Shown: piece after piece, positions 1 to 8,585 of the stretch | Position numbering within the stretch: the stretch's first letter is position 1 | Layout of the letters: every line of letters starts with the position of its first letter | Assembly (NCBI GenBank): GCA_045605765.1 | Contig: JAZUQQ010000004.1 | Coordinates: forward strand, 1 to 64,000 | From: SIG672 sp045605765 | Lineage (GTDB): Bacteria > Bacillota > Clostridia > Oscillospirales > CAG-272 | Length of the DNA: 64,000 nt | Direction: 5' to 3' | Program-made: the position numbers and the translations under genes | Notes under the pieces: generated by a model | Database searches by the model: none | Told to the model about the DNA's origin: nothing | Seen by the model: only the letters and a program-made list of their open reading frames with translations

Positions 1-3000
1 GGCAAGCTGTCCGTAAGACGTATAGATATACTCATAAGCCTTGCTCTCTGTACCGCCCGTATTATACCATATTTCCTTAACGTTGTCAAGTTCGTCATAG
101 ACGTATCTGACCGTCGTTCCGTTACCGTAGGTAAGTGTTGCGAGCTTGCCGTTATTGGCGTTATAGGTATAGCTTGCAAGCTCTCGGCTTCCTACGCTTA
201 TATCGGTCGTATTGCCGAATACATCGTAGTTGAAGCTATACGTTGACGACCGTGTTGTTATCGTATCGAGCATTTTCACCGAATCGTAGGTATAATTTAC
301 TTTTTCGGCTGTACTTATCGAGGAGTAGCTCGTTTCCGAGGTAAAAGTCGCGGGCATAACCGAGGTTATATTACCAAGCGCGTCATAGGTATAAGCGGTG
401 CCTGTGCCTTCGGTCCGATTGATCGTAGCGAGCAGGTATCCCGTCTTACTGTTATAGTAATATCTTGTTTCTATTCCGCGACTATCCGTTTCACTTGCCA
501 GTGATCCAAATATCTTTGACGAGCTGCCTGTATTGTACGTAGAGCTTGACGTTATGTGCTTTGCTCCTGCTTTTGCGACTATATCGCCGTCACTGTCACG
601 CTGCGCCTCGTAAGTGTTGGTGCTTGTGAGCAGTCCGTAAGTGTTGTACGTATAGTCGGTTCGAGTCTGCGGTATTTTAGTAATACGCGAATCGGCATCG
701 TCCCTTACAGGATAGAGTCCGAGTCCGTTACTATTAGTGAAGGTGTAGTATATTTCGGACTCTATATTTATTCCGCTTTCGTCATAGATATAGTCGTGTA
801 TTTCGCCTCTGTTATTGGCAACTCGGGTAAGCTTTCTATTATCGTTATATTCATAAACCTCGTAGTAGTTGCCGTTTTCTTTCAGGCGAAGCAGACCTTC
901 CTTGGTGGGATAAGAAGAATCGTAATAAGTGCTTTGCTCAACCTCGTTATTACTACTGTAAAAGACGGATATATTATCGAACAGCGCATATCCGCCGGGC
1001 TGATAGGAATACTCACAATAAACATCAACGTATTCAAGCACATCTCCACTAAGCGTATGGAAGGTTCCGCATACAAACTGCCAATCGTCAGAATACCTCT
1101 CAAAGTCGAAATAGAACATCTCGTGACTATATTCTTCGTATTCGGAATCGCCGTTATAAACATATTTGACGTCCACTCTAAGTCTGAATTTGGCATCTTT
1201 GCTTGCCACTGTTCCGATAGCCTTGGCAAATCCTGCAATTACGAACACACTTTCATCATTGGTATATATGTCAGGATAAGTATTTCCGCTCGGATATATT
1301 CTTTGCTTGATATAGTTTTCTTCGTCTATCGTTCCCGCAACGTAAGCAACGGTGCCGTATGAGTCCGAATAGCTGTTAGTGACTACGGACGAGCCGGAAG
1401 CGGCATCCCAAAAATCGTTTGCACTTGCAACAGAGCTGCCGTTTTCATCAACGGTGAAATTGTCGAAATTACCGTATTCAACAAAAGAATACGGATTGCT
1501 TGTCATACCCTTTTCGAGCGCAATATTGTCAAGATATACGGACGCCGTACCACTGAGATCCGCTTCTCCCTCGGCCGTAATCAGTATCATAAATCTTTCT
1601 CCGCCGCCTGATATATTTCGAGCGGTTATCTGAGTGGTCATCTCAGATGCCGTTAAATTGGTGAAATGACGGTTAGATGGCAAAGTTTCTTCAAAGCTAT
1701 ACGGCGGCGAATCACTTTGTGAAACGGCTGCAAGAGTTACACTTGCATTGTCTGCATCGGTCGTATCCAGAAGCATCGATAAAGTATAGTCCCCGGCCGG
1801 AAGAAATACGTACTGATATATACTTGCATTTGTATTTGCAGTAACTCTGAGCCGTCCTCTGTATAGACCGTGGCTGCCGAAAGTAAGCGTTTCTACTCTA
1901 TCCGCATTAGATGTTCGTGTCCAATATGGGAGATCGGTGCTTGAACTTCCCATCTCAAATCCGCCGTTAAGAATACCGTTACTCGAACTACCTCCTACGG
2001 TGGTTGAGGTTTTAAGATTGTTTTTTACCTTTTCCTGAGTTTCATACTCGCCCGAAACAGCACCGTATATTTTAGTTCTGCCAACATCGGTTGAGTAGGT
2101 TGATTTACATCTTCCTTCGTTATCGAAGGTGTAAATAGTAATTATATCATCAGAATTTCCGTAAATATCGTCGCTGCCGCTTGTTCTTACTTCCGTATGA
2201 CCTGTATCATAGGTGTAGGTTACAGTCTGACCGAGGGTTGCATTTGCGCCACCGTACTCACTGACAGACGTTACTCTGCCCGCAGAGTCATATCCGTATC
2301 TGATTTCAATTTTGTGAAGGTCATCTTTTACAGAAATAAGGCGTCCGCTTGCATCATAATCGTAATAACAAACAGCATCTGCCGTTATATAAGAATTACT
2401 TCCGCTCGAATAGAACGAGGACCAGTTACTGCTGCTTGTGCTTCCGCTTTGATGAGCATAGACTATTTTTCTGAGGAATTTATAGGCAGAGGAACCAAGA
2501 GCTCCGTTGTATGTGTTTGAATAATAGAAAAGTACAGCTTGCTGTGATGTTGAATTCAAACAATATCTTAACACACCTCCGCCATTATTGGTGAGTTTGA
2601 AGTGTGTTATGGCACTTCCACCGTTTGGTGTCATACCAACGTACTTTGGTTTGGCGTATTCGTCAGTAGTTATGTTTACCGTATTGCCGTTAACGTCAGT
2701 TATGCTTTTCAAAAAGCCGCCTGCTGAAGAATAGGAATCCGCAGCGTCTTTTTTTGAGAATGTGTACTTATTGAAAGACGGGTCTTCTATCACAAAGCTT
2801 GTTTCCTCAACCGTAAGCTTTAATTGAAGTCCGTTTTCGTCGTAATAGATATTACTTTCGCCTTCTTTTTGGCTTTGGTAGAAAGCGTGTTCTGTTCCGT
2901 CAACATCAGAATAGATATAATAAGTTTCCTGAACTCCTTGGGCGTTGACTCTTGTTCGTGGAACTATTGACTGATTTATACTGGATTTAAAACCAAGTCC

Positions 3001-4644
3001 GAGCACTGAGTATCCATTAGGAAGATTTTTATTAGAACGGGTAAAATATTTTCCCGCAAGCGCAGAATTGTATATTGCGCTTGCCGTGTAGGGCATAAGG
3101 CTATCCGTAGTCGTCATAGCACCCGTATTAAGCACAAGATTTCCTGTTGCGACGTTAATGTATCCATTTCCTGCTGTTCCTGCACTATGCGACGTATATG
3201 TCCAATAGTCTTCGAGACCGAACTGGTCTTTGTAGGTTACAATTAAACGAGCGCGGGTGGCAATATCGGAATGCTCACTTGATCTAAACGAAACAAAATC
3301 ATCTGGATCTAAATATGTGCCGCTTACTTTTTTCAGACAAACACCATAGTTGGTATATGTACCGTCATACCATTTGGAGGCAATGTCTGTAATATCCCAA
3401 ACGTGTGTCAAGATAGAACTATCTGAGACCGACGAATTCGTTTTCTGGTAATCAACAACAGTACTGTCTACACTACCGAACGTTCCCGATGATACGTCGT
3501 TGTAGACAAGAGTATCACTCCAATCACCGGTAACGCGGTATACTCCTATATACGCTTCCACGGCATTAGCTTGGAACAAGGAAAGCGTTACATTTGTAAG
3601 ATATGAAAATTCTGGAATATTAGGCAACGCGGATGTTTTCCAATATATTGATGAAGTATTATCTGCAAATAGTAACAAAGAATCGTTAAAGTTTGTAGTG
3701 GGTTGTGCTGAGTCAACAGACAAATCAACAACGGTGCTATCTGCTGGAGAAACCGATGGGTCTATTGTCACAGGAAAAACTCGTTCCGTAGAATCTACCC
3801 ACTGCTTATCTGCTGTTACCGTTATTTTGTATTCATTGTTTGAACTTTTCGAAAGCGCATAACTTACGGCATAGGAAAGTGCGCCGTTTGCATCATAAAT
3901 AAACGGAGGGGCGATCCTATACGCAAGCTTTTCCTCGGTATCATATACCGATATTCCACCGTCACTATCTTGAACGGCAGTCATATTGTTAAGCTTCATC
4001 GTAAAAGTGAATACGTAACTGTCGAGCCTATGATTAACGATAATATTTTCCTTTATACTGTTAGAAACAGTTATATATTCAAGATCTACTCCGTCTAAAA
4101 TGTTTCTGTAAATAATCGACGAGTTGAGCTTTTCAAGATGAGACATTTTTATTATGTCTTCGGCATTTTCATCTGCAGAGTAGTTGGTAATTTCTCCTTC
4201 TACTTTTTTGTTTGCTCCATCGAGAGATATTGTTATTTTCCCATTTCCGTCATGAAGCGTAAACAGGGTCTCGTTACCGGTCGTCTTCTTGGCAAACTTT
4301 ATTCTTGCGTCTGCGGTAACATATTCATTACCCGAAAGCGCAATGGTGTTATCTATATTTTCCCATGTTCCATCGTCACATAAAGTGTGTAACGGAACAG
4401 AATATTGGATTGCCGTAACTGTTCCATCGGGATTTTGGAAATGTTTTGTATATTCGTCGCGCCGATCGGTAAGCTCGTAAGTATACAGATCAACGCCTCC
4501 AACGCCACTTGTATTAGACTGTGCCGAGCTATCGGAGGTATGATTTTCTTTGACAGATGTCGCAAATATAGTAAGCGGAAGCGACACGAGCACGATAGCA
4601 ACACTGAGTATTATCGATGTTAGTTTTATTGAGAACTTTTTCAT
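1..4644 (-). CDS. Secreted RHS/YD-repeat protein, C-terminal part outside window
   Basis: Minus-strand frame open from the ATG at 4644 to the left window edge, at least 1,548 codons, with no stop met on reading through it. AAAGGA lies 9 bases before the ATG. Residues 1-28 form a signal peptide (MKK, hydrophobic core, then LPLTIFATS). About 315-465 resemble the DNRLRE-type beta domain found in Firmicute RHS proteins. YD repeats start near 765 (YDYDASGRLISV, RYGYDSAGRVTSV), are interrupted by two jelly-roll, CenC/CBM4-like segments (about 880-1030 and 1045-1190), and resume near 1258 (YTYDALGNITSV). RHS proteins form beta cocoons that usually display or enclose a variable C-terminal domain, often a toxin; here that end lies beyond the window, so toxin, wall-associated protein and sugar-binding surface protein all remain possible. 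The class is firm; the function is not. Confidence 0.9.
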   Translation of the reverse strand, partial: MKKFSIKLTSIILSVAIVLVSLPLTIFATSVKENHTSDSSAQSNTSGVGGVDLYTYELTDRRDEYTKHFQNPDGTVTAIQYSVPLHTLCDDGTWENIDNTIALSGNEYVTADARIKFAKKTTGNETLFTLHDGNGKITISLDGANKKVEGEITNYSADENAEDIIKMSHLEKLNSSIIYRNILDGVDLEYITVSNSIKENIIVNHRLDSYVFTFTMKLNNMTAVQDSDGGISVYDTEEKLAYRIAPPFIYDANGALSYAVSYALSKSSNNEYKITVTADKQWVDSTERVFPVTIDPSVSPADSTVVDLSVDSAQPTTNFNDSLLLFADNTSSIYWKTSALPNIPEFSYLTNVTLSLFQANAVEAYIGVYRVTGDWSDTLVYNDVSSGTFGSVDSTVVDYQKTNSSVSDSSILTHVWDITDIASKWYDGTYTNYGVCLKKVSGTYLDPDDFVSFRSSEHSDIATRARLIVTYKDQFGLEDYWTYTSHSAGTAGNGYINVATGNLVLNTGAMTTTDSLMPYTASAIYNSALAGKYFTRSNKNLPNGYSVLGLGFKSSINQSIVPRTRVNAQGVQETYYIYSDVDGTEHAFYQSQKEGESNIYYDENGLQLKLTVEETSFVIEDPSFNKYTFSKKDAADSYSSAGGFLKSITDVNGNTVNITTDEYAKPKYVGMTPNGGSAITHFKLTNNGGGVLRYCLNSTSQQAVLFYYSNTYNGALGSSAYKFLRKIVYAHQSGSTSSSNWSSFYSSGSNSYITADAVCYYDYDASGRLISVKDDLHKIEIRYGYDSAGRVTSVSEYGGANATLGQTVTYTYDTGHTEVRTSGSDDIYGNSDDIITIYTFDNEGRCKSTYSTDVGRTKIYGAVSGEYETQEKVKNNLKTSTTVGGSSSNGILNGGFEMGSSSTDLPYWTRTSNADRVETLTFGSHGLYRGRLRVTANTNASIYQYVFLPAGDYTLSMLLDTTDADNASVTLAAVSQSDSPPYSFEETLPSNRHFTNLTASEMTTQITARNISGGGERFMILITAEGEADLSGTASVYLDNIALEKGMTSNPYSFVEYGNFDNFTVDENGSSVASANDFWDAASGSSVVTNSYSDSYGTVAYVAGTIDEENYIKQRIYPSGNTYPDIYTNDESVFVIAGFAKAIGTVASKDAKFRLRVDVKYVYNGDSEYEEYSHEMFYFDFERYSDDWQFVCGTFHTLSGDVLEYVDVYCEYSYQPGGYALFDNISVFYSSNNEVEQSTYYDSSYPTKEGLLRLKENGNYYEVYEYNDNRKLTRVANNRGEIHDYIYDESGINIESEIYYTFTNSNGLGLYPVRDDADSRITKIPQTRTDYTYNTYGLLTSTNTYEAQRDSDGDIVAKAGAKHITSSSTYNTGSSSKIFGSLASETDSRGIETRYYYNSKTGYLLATINRTEGTGTAYTYDALGNITSVMPATFTSETSYSSISTAEKVNYTYDSVKMLDTITTRSSTYSFNYDVFGNTTDISVGSRELASYTYNANNGKLATLTYGNGTTVRYVYDELDNVKEIWYNTGGTESKAYEYIYTSYGQLA

Positions 4645-4680
4645 AGTACTGTATCCTTTCATTGTTTTTTGTTCTCGACA

Positions 4681-4727
4681 TAAAACAAAAAGCACATAAA
4701 CCACGGTCGAAAAGCGGTTTATGTGCT
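4681..4727 (-). terminator. Intrinsic terminator/attenuator before the RHS gene
   Basis: A 12-bp perfect stem (arms 4716-4727 and 4691-4702, loop 4703-4715) is followed on the minus strand by TTTTTGTTTTA. It lies only 37 bases before the RHS start codon, too little room for another promoter, so RHS expression should require read-through. The 5' arm begins at the last base of the stop codon of the 32-codon ORF. Confidence 0.85.
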
Positions 4728-4825
4728 CATATTACGATTTTTAAATACCTCAAATGGGGAAAGGGCGAGATAGCACCGTAACGCATAAGACCGCTGTTGG
4801 TTTCATAGCATCTTACGAGTTTCAT
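4727..4825 (-). CDS. 32-residue leader-like small ORF
   Basis: ATG at 4825, TGA at 4729-4727, 32 codons. It has a strong ribosome binding site (GGGAGGTGAGCACC directly before the ATG) and a good promoter about 30 bases upstream. The peptide starts MKLVRCYETNSG, has one Cys, several aromatic residues and a basic hydrophobic tail ending LKIVI. I recognise no family. Its stop codon touches the 5' arm of the terminator, so a ribosome finishing this ORF would cover that arm. It is either a regulatory leader peptide or an independent small peptide gene; function unknown. Confidence 0.65.
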   Translation of the reverse strand: MKLVRCYETNSGLMRYGAISPFPHLRYLKIVI

Positions 4826-4851
4826 GGTGCTCACCTCCCACTGTTATTTAT

Positions 4852-4880
4852 ATTCTATCATATATGTAAGAATATGTCAA
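4852..4880 (-). promoter_or_regulatory. Promoter of the leader ORF/RHS transcript
   Basis: TTGACA (4880-4875), 17-base spacer, TAGAAT (4857-4852), close to the sigma-A consensus. The expected start is about 4845, 20 bases before the small ORF. Confidence 0.75.
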
Positions 4881-5017
4881 TTAACAAGTCCTACAATCTT
4901 TGTTTCTTTTGTGGTATTTGCACAAAAGTATGGTAAAACGATTCCCCCTCACGCTTGTCACAGTAACTTCTCGTTGATATTTAAAACGGGAACTTACTAA
5001 AAAAAGTTACGAATATA

Positions 5018-5046
5018 TTGAAAATAACAAATTTGGATGCTACAAT
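5018..5046 (+). promoter_or_regulatory. Promoter of the DUF2156 gene
   Basis: TTGAAA (5018-5023), 17 bases, TACAAT (5041-5046). The ATG at 5037 lies between these boxes, so it cannot be the translation start; this supports ATG 5088. Confidence 0.7.
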
Positions 5047-5087
5047 ATTGTCATATTATAATAAAAAGTAAGGATAGAACCACAAAA

Positions 5088-5978
5088 ATGACACCCATAT
5101 CATTCGGAAATCTCACCGTACGAGAACTCACGATAGCCGACAGAGCGCTTTTCTATCGTCACGGGCATATTTCCTTTTGTAATTTTTCAAATATTTTCTC
5201 GTGGCGTCACGCTATGAATTACCGTGTTGCCGATATAGACGGCTTTTCTGCGATCGTCGGAAAATACAGACATCATACTTTTAATATACTTCCACCTTTT
5301 TACTCTGATGAAATAAGCCCGTCCGAGCTTCTTATAAAGGTAAAGGAAGGTCTCGGCACAGAAAAAGTGCGTATGCTTCCGGTGACTTCTGATATGCTGA
5401 GCGAAATAAAAAAAGAGCTCCCATCGGCAGAAATTATCCTTTCAAGATCACTTTCCGATTATGTATATAATACTCAAGATCTGATAAATCTTTCAGGCAA
5501 AAAATATCATCAGAAAAGGAATCATTTAAACTCCTTCTTGTCTAAATACGACCATGAATATATTTCAGTAAGCACAGGCCACAAAGAAACTCAAAAGCTG
5601 CTCCGCAAGGCTTCCGAAATTCTTTACGTCCCAAGCGACGACAGGGATCTCGCTGATGAACAGATCGTCATAAACGAGCTTATCGAGAATTTTGACGCGC
5701 TCAGTCTAGTGGCAGGAATAATAGCGTGCGATGGGATACCGATTGCCTATTCGATAGGCGAAAAAATGTCTGAGGATACGGCTCTTATTCACATTGAAAA
5801 GGCAAACAGAGCGTATAGTGGTGCATATGCAGCAATAAACAAGCTCTTTGCCGAAAAAGAATTCTCGGATACGAAGTTTATCAACCGTGAAGAGGATATG
5901 GGAATCGAAGGCCTCAGAAAAGCAAAGCTTTCATACAGACCGATACACCTCGGAGAATATTATACAGTAATACTTTAA
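5088..5978 (+). CDS. DUF2156 (phosphatidylglycerol lysyltransferase C-domain-like) protein
   Basis: 296 residues from ATG 5088 (AAGGAT about 15 bases upstream; an earlier in-frame ATG at 5037 lies inside the promoter). The order of features fits DUF2156, a double-GNAT fold related to the C-terminal half of aminoacyl-phosphatidylglycerol synthases: an N-terminal FGNLTVRELTIAD segment, a conserved YHQKRNHLNSF basic region near residue 145, a middle acetyltransferase-like stretch (LVAGIIACDGIPIAYSIGE), and a C-terminal INREEDMGIEGLRKAKLSY. There are no membrane helices, unlike full MprF. DUF2156 proteins probably use aminoacyl-tRNA or acyl-CoA donors; the substrate here is unknown. It is monocistronic, divergent from the RHS gene and closed by a terminator. 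Confidence 0.85.
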   Translation: MTPISFGNLTVRELTIADRALFYRHGHISFCNFSNIFSWRHAMNYRVADIDGFSAIVGKYRHHTFNILPPFYSDEISPSELLIKVKEGLGTEKVRMLPVTSDMLSEIKKELPSAEIILSRSLSDYVYNTQDLINLSGKKYHQKRNHLNSFLSKYDHEYISVSTGHKETQKLLRKASEILYVPSDDRDLADEQIVINELIENFDALSLVAGIIACDGIPIAYSIGEKMSEDTALIHIEKANRAYSGAYAAINKLFAEKEFSDTKFINREEDMGIEGLRKAKLSYRPIHLGEYYTVIL

Positions 5979-5982
5979 ACGA

Positions 5983-6013
5983 AAAACCGCAGTTTAAATC
6001 AAACTGCGGTTTT
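5983..6013. terminator. Bidirectional terminator between DUF2156 and rplS genes
   Basis: 12-bp stem AAACCGCAGTTT (5984-5995) with AAACTGCGGTTT (6001-6012), 5-base loop, A-rich before and T-rich after, so it can serve both convergent genes. Confidence 0.85.
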
Positions 6014-6038
6014 ATTTCGTTTTTAAAAGTGAAAAGAC

Positions 6039-6380
6039 TTAGATCTTCTCCTTTACCTTGGCACTCTTGCCCGCTCTGTCTCTGAGGTAGTAGAGCTTTG
6101 CGCGGCGTACCTTACCGCTACGGATAATGTCAACCTTCTCAACATTGGGAGAGTGTACAGGGAACGTCTTTTCAACGCCGATACCGTAGGATACTCTTCT
6201 TACGGTGAAGGACTCGGAAATTCCGCTTCCCTTAATAGCGATGATAGTTCCTTCGAACATCTGAATACGCTCTTTGTTTCCTTCCTTGATCTTGTTGTGA
6301 ACCCTTACGGTATCACCGATGTTGAGCTCGGGCACTTCCGATTTGAGCTGCTCGTTTGTTAAAGCCTTGATAAGATCCAT
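6039..6380 (-). CDS. rplS: Ribosomal protein bL19
   Basis: 113 residues, usual length for bL19 of the large subunit, located at the interface with the small subunit. The sequence has the family segments GDTVRVHNKIKEGNKERIQ, FEGTIIAIKGSGISESFTVR and VEKTFPVHSPNV. AAGGAGGAGCCAACA precedes the ATG. In many Firmicutes rplS directly precedes lepB-rbgA-rnhB-yraN in one operon; here it sits next to that set but is inverted and has its own promoter. Confidence 0.97.
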   Translation of the reverse strand: MDLIKALTNEQLKSEVPELNIGDTVRVHNKIKEGNKERIQMFEGTIIAIKGSGISESFTVRRVSYGIGVEKTFPVHSPNVEKVDIIRSGKVRRAKLYYLRDRAGKSAKVKEKI

Positions 6381-6460
6381 TGTTGGCTCCTCCTTAAAAT
6401 AGGGTAATCGAAACGTTCATGCAGAGCATCGCAGCGGACCGCTTCGTTTGTATCCTCGGT

Positions 6461-6489
6461 ATTATACCACACCTTTTCTTATTTTGCAA
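6461..6489 (-). promoter_or_regulatory. rplS promoter
   Basis: TTGCAA (6489-6484), 17 bases, TATAAT (6466-6461), about 80 bases before the rplS ATG. Confidence 0.7.
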
Positions 6490-6603
6490 TACCTTTTTTG
6501 AATTTTTTTGAAAAAATTTGGATTCTCTGAGTGTAAACAGTAAAAAGCGTAAAAATCACACTTTCACTTACATATTAAATATATATTTTGTAAGAATACA
6601 CTA

Positions 6604-6632
6604 TTTACATTCCGCTTTTTTTGTGTTATAAT
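6604..6632 (+). promoter_or_regulatory. Promoter of the kinase-signal peptidase gene run
   Basis: TTTACA (6604-6609), 17 bases, TATAAT (6627-6632). The leader to the GTG at 6709 is about 70 bases; I see no recognisable riboswitch in it. Confidence 0.7.
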
Positions 6633-6708
6633 AACTTCATTATAGGTTTTTATACCTTGGAGGCAACCATAACTGCCAACGATACTTTTCAAAAAGAGGT
6701 AATCTACC

Positions 6709-8556
6709 GTGAAATATCTTGTTGTTTTGTGCGACGGAATGTCCGACGAGCGTCTTGAAGCTCTCGGAAATAAAACCCCTATGGAAACGGCAAACAAGCC
6801 GACGATGGACTCTCTTGTAAAAACGTCTCTTGTCGGAACAGTACTGAACGTTCCTTCGTCTATGAAGCCCGAAAGTGATACGGCAAACCTTGCCGTGCTT
6901 TCCTACGACCCACTTATATACTCAAAAGGCAGAAGCTCGCTCGAAGCACTGAGTATGGGACTCAATATGTCCGAAACTCAGACGGCTATACGCTGCAACG
7001 TGGTAACCATTTCCGACGAGGAAGAAAATTATGAGGACAAAATCATGCTCGACCACAGTGCAGACGAAATATCCTCCGAGGAAGCGGCAGAGCTTATAAG
7101 GGCTATCGATGCAGAACTTGGTACCGAGTACAGAAAATTTCATCCCGGTGTCAGCTACCGCCACTGTCTTATGTGGGATAACTGTCCCGAGGTACTCGAC
7201 TTTAACCGCCCTCACGACATAATAGGACGCCGCATCGGCGAATATCTCCCCGAAGGTGAGGTCGGAGCCGTATATCTCGATCTTATGAAGCGCAGCTATG
7301 ATATCCTCGTGCACCATCCTGTAAACGAGTCTCGCCGCGCGAGAGGTCTGAAACCCGCAAACTCGATCTGGCTTTGGAGCCCCGCTGTCAAGCCTTCGCT
7401 TCCTTCCTTTGAGGAAAAATGGCACAAACAGGGGTCTGTCATTTCGGCGGTCGATCTTATCAAGGGCATTGCAATATGTGCGGGTATGGAATCTATCGAC
7501 GTCGAAGGGGCAACAGGTAATTACAAGACCAATTATACGGGTAAAGCGAACGCCGCTATTGACGCCTTTGAACGCGGAAAGGATTTCGTTTATATCCATC
7601 TCGAAGCGACCGACGAGTGCGGTCACCGCGGCGAGATTGAAAACAAGGTGTTTGCAATTGAGCAAATAGATTCTCTCGTACTTTCACCTTGCCTTGAATA
7701 TCTCAAATCGACAGGAGAGCCTTTCAAAATAATGGTGCTACCCGACCACCCCACCCCGCTTGCGACACGTACCCACTCACCTAATCCTGTTCCATTCTTC
7801 ATTTACAGCTCTGAATACGTTTATAACGGTGCAGAATGCTTCACAGAGGAATTTGCAAAAGCGACTGAGCTTTATATTCCGGAGGGTCACAATCTACTTA
7901 ACATTATGTTCGGAGAAAAGGACGCTCCCGTAGATCCCGAAAAGGACGCTCTCGTATGGAACCGCTTTCAGAACGCGGAAGAAAAAAAAACTGAAAAACG
8001 CGGAATAGGTGCCACTGCATTCGAGTGGCTGGATATAATTACAGTATCGCTCGTTATCGCGGTTATCATTATGTCGTTTCTGTTCAGAAACTCCCCCGTT
8101 ATCGGAACGTCTATGCAACCCACTCTTAACGAGGGCGACGTACTGATAATTTCCAGAACGCTTTACAAGCCCAAAAATGGCGACATAGTTATCATTCAGA
8201 CCGAGGACGATCCATCCGAGCCTCTGGTCAAAAGAATCATCGCAGTAGGCGGTCAGAATGTAAAGATCGACTACACCACAGGTCAAGTCTATGTTGACGA
8301 CAAGCTTATTGACGAGCCTTATATAAAAGAGCTCGCACCGCTGGACGTGCGTATGGGAGATTTCTGCGTACCCGACTCAGAAACGGGAATTTGGGAAGGA
8401 AAAGTCCCTTCGGATCATTTCTTTGTTTTAGGAGACAACAGAGCGGTATCCAGAGACAGCCGTGCCATCGGTTACGTTAGCAAAAATCAGCTGGTAGGAG
8501 AAGCAGGCTTTCGCATCTTTCCGATATCGGGGGGCAAATTCGGTTTCCTGAACTGA
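6709..8556 (+). CDS. Fusion: AP-superfamily alternative homoserine kinase (ThrB2-type) + signal peptidase I
   Basis: 615 codons from GTG 6709 (AAAGAGGT 8 bases upstream). Residues 1-424 resemble the cofactor-independent phosphoglycerate-mutase-like family proposed as an alternative homoserine kinase (TIGR02535-type start MKYLVVLCDGMSDERLEALG; RSSLEALSMGLNM; SADEISSEEA). The alkaline-phosphatase-fold metal and catalytic residues are all present: D9, S56, D302, H306, D346, H347, H356. Residues 440-615 are type I signal peptidase: membrane helix about 444-461, nucleophile S468 in GTSMQPTL, general base K508 in VKRIIAVGG, and LGDNRAVSRDSRAIG. The fusion sits in the usual lepB slot beside rplS and before rbgA. 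thrC lies in the same plus-strand run, which favours homoserine kinase over glycolytic mutase. No start codon precedes the peptidase part at the junction, so it depends on the fusion. Confidence 0.85.
   Translation: MKYLVVLCDGMSDERLEALGNKTPMETANKPTMDSLVKTSLVGTVLNVPSSMKPESDTANLAVLSYDPLIYSKGRSSLEALSMGLNMSETQTAIRCNVVTISDEEENYEDKIMLDHSADEISSEEAAELIRAIDAELGTEYRKFHPGVSYRHCLMWDNCPEVLDFNRPHDIIGRRIGEYLPEGEVGAVYLDLMKRSYDILVHHPVNESRRARGLKPANSIWLWSPAVKPSLPSFEEKWHKQGSVISAVDLIKGIAICAGMESIDVEGATGNYKTNYTGKANAAIDAFERGKDFVYIHLEATDECGHRGEIENKVFAIEQIDSLVLSPCLEYLKSTGEPFKIMVLPDHPTPLATRTHSPNPVPFFIYSSEYVYNGAECFTEEFAKATELYIPEGHNLLNIMFGEKDAPVDPEKDALVWNRFQNAEEKKTEKRGIGATAFEWLDIITVSLVIAVIIMSFLFRNSPVIGTSMQPTLNEGDVLIISRTLYKPKNGDIVIIQTEDDPSEPLVKRIIAVGGQNVKIDYTTGQVYVDDKLIDEPYIKELAPLDVRMGDFCVPDSETGIWEGKVPSDHFFVLGDNRAVSRDSRAIGYVSKNQLVGEAGFRIFPISGGKFGFLN
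7982..7990 (+). other. A9 homopolymer at the fusion junction
   Basis: Nine consecutive A within codons 425-428, exactly between the two domains. One A fewer gives a TAG stop a few codons on; one A more gives an immediate TGA. Slippage by one base either way would therefore release a free-standing kinase of about 430 residues. Confidence 0.8.
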
Positions 8557-8585
8557 CTTAAAATAAAAAACAAAAAGGAAAAACT

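Noticed and set aside
556..1362. 268-codon plus-strand frame
   Set aside because: It lies opposite the RHS gene, whose YD repeats are in frame from end to end; the plus frame has no family motif and no RBS.
5037..5088. Upstream ATG for the DUF2156 gene
   Set aside because: It sits between the -35 and -10 boxes, so it would not be in the transcript.
6922..7665. 247-codon minus-strand frame
   Set aside because: Antisense to the conserved kinase domain; no motif.
7150..8556. Frameshift or assembly merging of two genes read as a fusion
   Set aside because: Not fully excluded, but the frame runs through without stops, no start codon precedes the peptidase part, and the linker is a normal charged segment; kept as a finding with a raw-read check.
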